Part shown: piece after piece, positions 4,369 to 5,135 of the stretch
Numbering within the stretch: the first letter of the stretch is position 1
Layout: each line of letters opens with the position of its first letter
NCBI GenBank assembly: GCA_905210385.1
Contig: CAJLWS010000120.1
Location: forward strand, 1 to 5,135
DNA: 5,135 nucleotides
Origin: an uncultured Eubacteriales bacterium
GTDB lineage: Bacteria; Bacillota; Clostridia; Oscillospirales; Oscillospiraceae
Direction: 5' to 3'
The notes under the pieces: model-generated
Database searches by the model: none
Told to the model about the DNA's origin: nothing
The model's input: the letters and a program-made list of their open reading frames with translations, nothing else
Position numbers and translations under genes: made by a program

Positions 4369-5135
4369 TTGAAGGCAACGTTAATCCTGGCGAACGGGGC
4401 TGTCTTTCATGGCAGGTCCATTGGCGCTTCCGGGGACCGTGTGTGTGAGATGGTGTTCAACACCTCCATGACTGGTTACCAGGAGGTCTTGACCGATCCT
4501 TCCTATGCGGGGCAGGGCGTGGTGATGTCCTATCCCCTCATCGGCAACTACGGGGTGAATGAGGAGGACAATGAGTCCGCACGTCCCTGGGCAGAGGCCT
4601 TCGTGGTGCGCCACCTTTCCCCCCGGGGGAGCAATTTCCGCTGCCAGGCCACCCTGGACGAATTTTTAAAGAAGTATGACATTGTGGGCATTGAGGGGGT
4701 TGACACCCGTGCCCTCACCAAGATTCTCCGCAGTCAGGGCTCCATGAACGGCATGATCACCTGTGCGGAGCATTTTAATGTCAACGAGGTGATGGACAAG
4801 CTGGGTGCCTACCGGGTAGCCGGCACGGTGGAGCGGGTTACCTGTGCCCAGCCGGAGGACTACCCGGCCTATGGGGAGCAGCGCCACCATGTGGCCATGA
4901 TGGATTACGGCGTCAAGCGCAACATGGTGGAGTGCCTGCGCCGCCGGGGCTGCCGGGTGACGGTGCTGCCCGCGCACACTCCTGCCGGGGAGGTGCTGGC
5001 CGGGGGCTACGACGGGGTGATGCTCTCCAACGGCCCCGGGGATCCCGCCGACAACGTGGAGATCATCGGGGAGGTGCGTAAGCTCTACGAGAGCGGCCTG
5101 CCCCTGTACGCCGTATGCCTGGGCCATCAGCTGTT
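4369..5135 (+). CDS. carA: Carbamoyl-phosphate synthase small (glutaminase) subunit, partial
   Basis: CarA hydrolyses glutamine and channels ammonia to CarB, which makes carbamoyl phosphate for pyrimidine and arginine synthesis. The window holds 255 complete codons of a protein usually about 350-380 residues; it is cut at the right edge. The N-terminal small-chain domain shows F30-N-T-S-M-T-G-Y-Q-E39 and P56-L-I-G-N-Y-G-V63. The class I glutamine amidotransferase domain follows with D179-Y-G-V-K-R-N-M186, N221-G-P-G-D-P226 and the nucleophile C250 in C-L-G-H-Q. The catalytic His and Glu lie beyond the edge. No ATG fits the N-terminus: TTG 4369 yields the normal start M-K-A-T-L-I-L, with AAAGGCGGGG (4352-4360, purine-rich) upstream. 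An in-frame TTG at 4348, inside the terminator T-run, is less likely. carB probably follows outside the window. Confidence 0.97.
   Translation, partial: MKATLILANGAVFHGRSIGASGDRVCEMVFNTSMTGYQEVLTDPSYAGQGVVMSYPLIGNYGVNEEDNESARPWAEAFVVRHLSPRGSNFRCQATLDEFLKKYDIVGIEGVDTRALTKILRSQGSMNGMITCAEHFNVNEVMDKLGAYRVAGTVERVTCAQPEDYPAYGEQRHHVAMMDYGVKRNMVECLRRRGCRVTVLPAHTPAGEVLAGGYDGVMLSNGPGDPADNVEIIGEVRKLYESGLPLYAVCLGHQL

Noticed and set aside
4103..4378. 91-codon - strand frame and an overlapping 96-codon + strand frame in the yetF-carA gap
   Set aside because: Both overlap the carA start or leader structures, lack good ribosome sites and have irregular compositions; neither looks like a gene.
4290..4448. 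Possible arginine leader peptide (ATG 4290, with R-R-R encoded near 4320-4328) controlling carA
   Set aside because: The frame has only a weak ribosome site and does not stop before the terminator; it runs about 80 bases into carA, unlike classical leader peptides.
4666..5127. 153-codon - strand open frame opposite carA
   Set aside because: It is antisense to a clear carA with intact catalytic motifs; the V/H/G-rich product is typical of a shadow frame.
1..5135. Mobile element, CRISPR array, tRNA or rRNA
   Set aside because: No transposase or integrase motifs, no regularly spaced repeats and no recognisable cloverleaf or rRNA segment on either strand.

Overview
The window looks like a housekeeping segment from a GC-rich Gram-positive anaerobe of class Clostridia, probably near the Oscillospiraceae/Flavonifractor-like gut lineages. 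The reasons are strong purine-rich Shine-Dalgarno sites, GTG and TTG starts, a tsaE-tsaB pair, a clostridial YetF (DUF421) plus DUF4363 pair, and GC-rich genes separated by AT-rich intergenic regions. The taxonomic placement is inference; no marker here fixes the genus.

Layout. Bases 1-163 hold an AT-rich leader with a likely promoter. A co-directional + strand cluster follows: tsaE (164-589), tsaB (586-1296, 4-nt GTGA overlap) and upp (1314-1943). It ends in a symmetric hairpin terminator (1951-1980) that also serves the convergent gene nrdR (1985-2440, - strand). The 175-bp region upstream of nrdR is divergent: it has a good extended -10 promoter for nrdR on the - strand and a candidate promoter on the + strand for two small genes I do not recognise. 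These are a 45-residue K/E/N/P-rich repeat protein (2616-2753) and a 63-residue charged protein (2817-3008), with a GC-rich hairpin between them. A perfect 16-bp hairpin (3003-3038) closes this unit and also ends a convergent - strand operon, yetF-like (3413-4093) then DUF4363 (3033-3416), joined by an ATGA overlap. A 275-bp divergent region (4094-4368) leads to carA (4369-5135, TTG start, cut by the window end). The carA leader holds a terminator-like stem with a T-run and a competing upstream pairing, which suggests transcription attenuation.

How the genes relate. TsaE and TsaB belong to the t6A37 tRNA modification machinery. Upp (uracil salvage) and CarA (carbamoyl phosphate for pyrimidines and arginine) both feed pyrimidine nucleotide supply, and NrdR represses ribonucleotide reductase genes. 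YetF and DUF4363 are membrane-associated proteins of poorly known function. I see no mobile element, CRISPR array, tRNA or rRNA. The least explained parts are the two small proteins, the hairpin between them and the carA leader; nothing here clearly shows a new multi-gene system.
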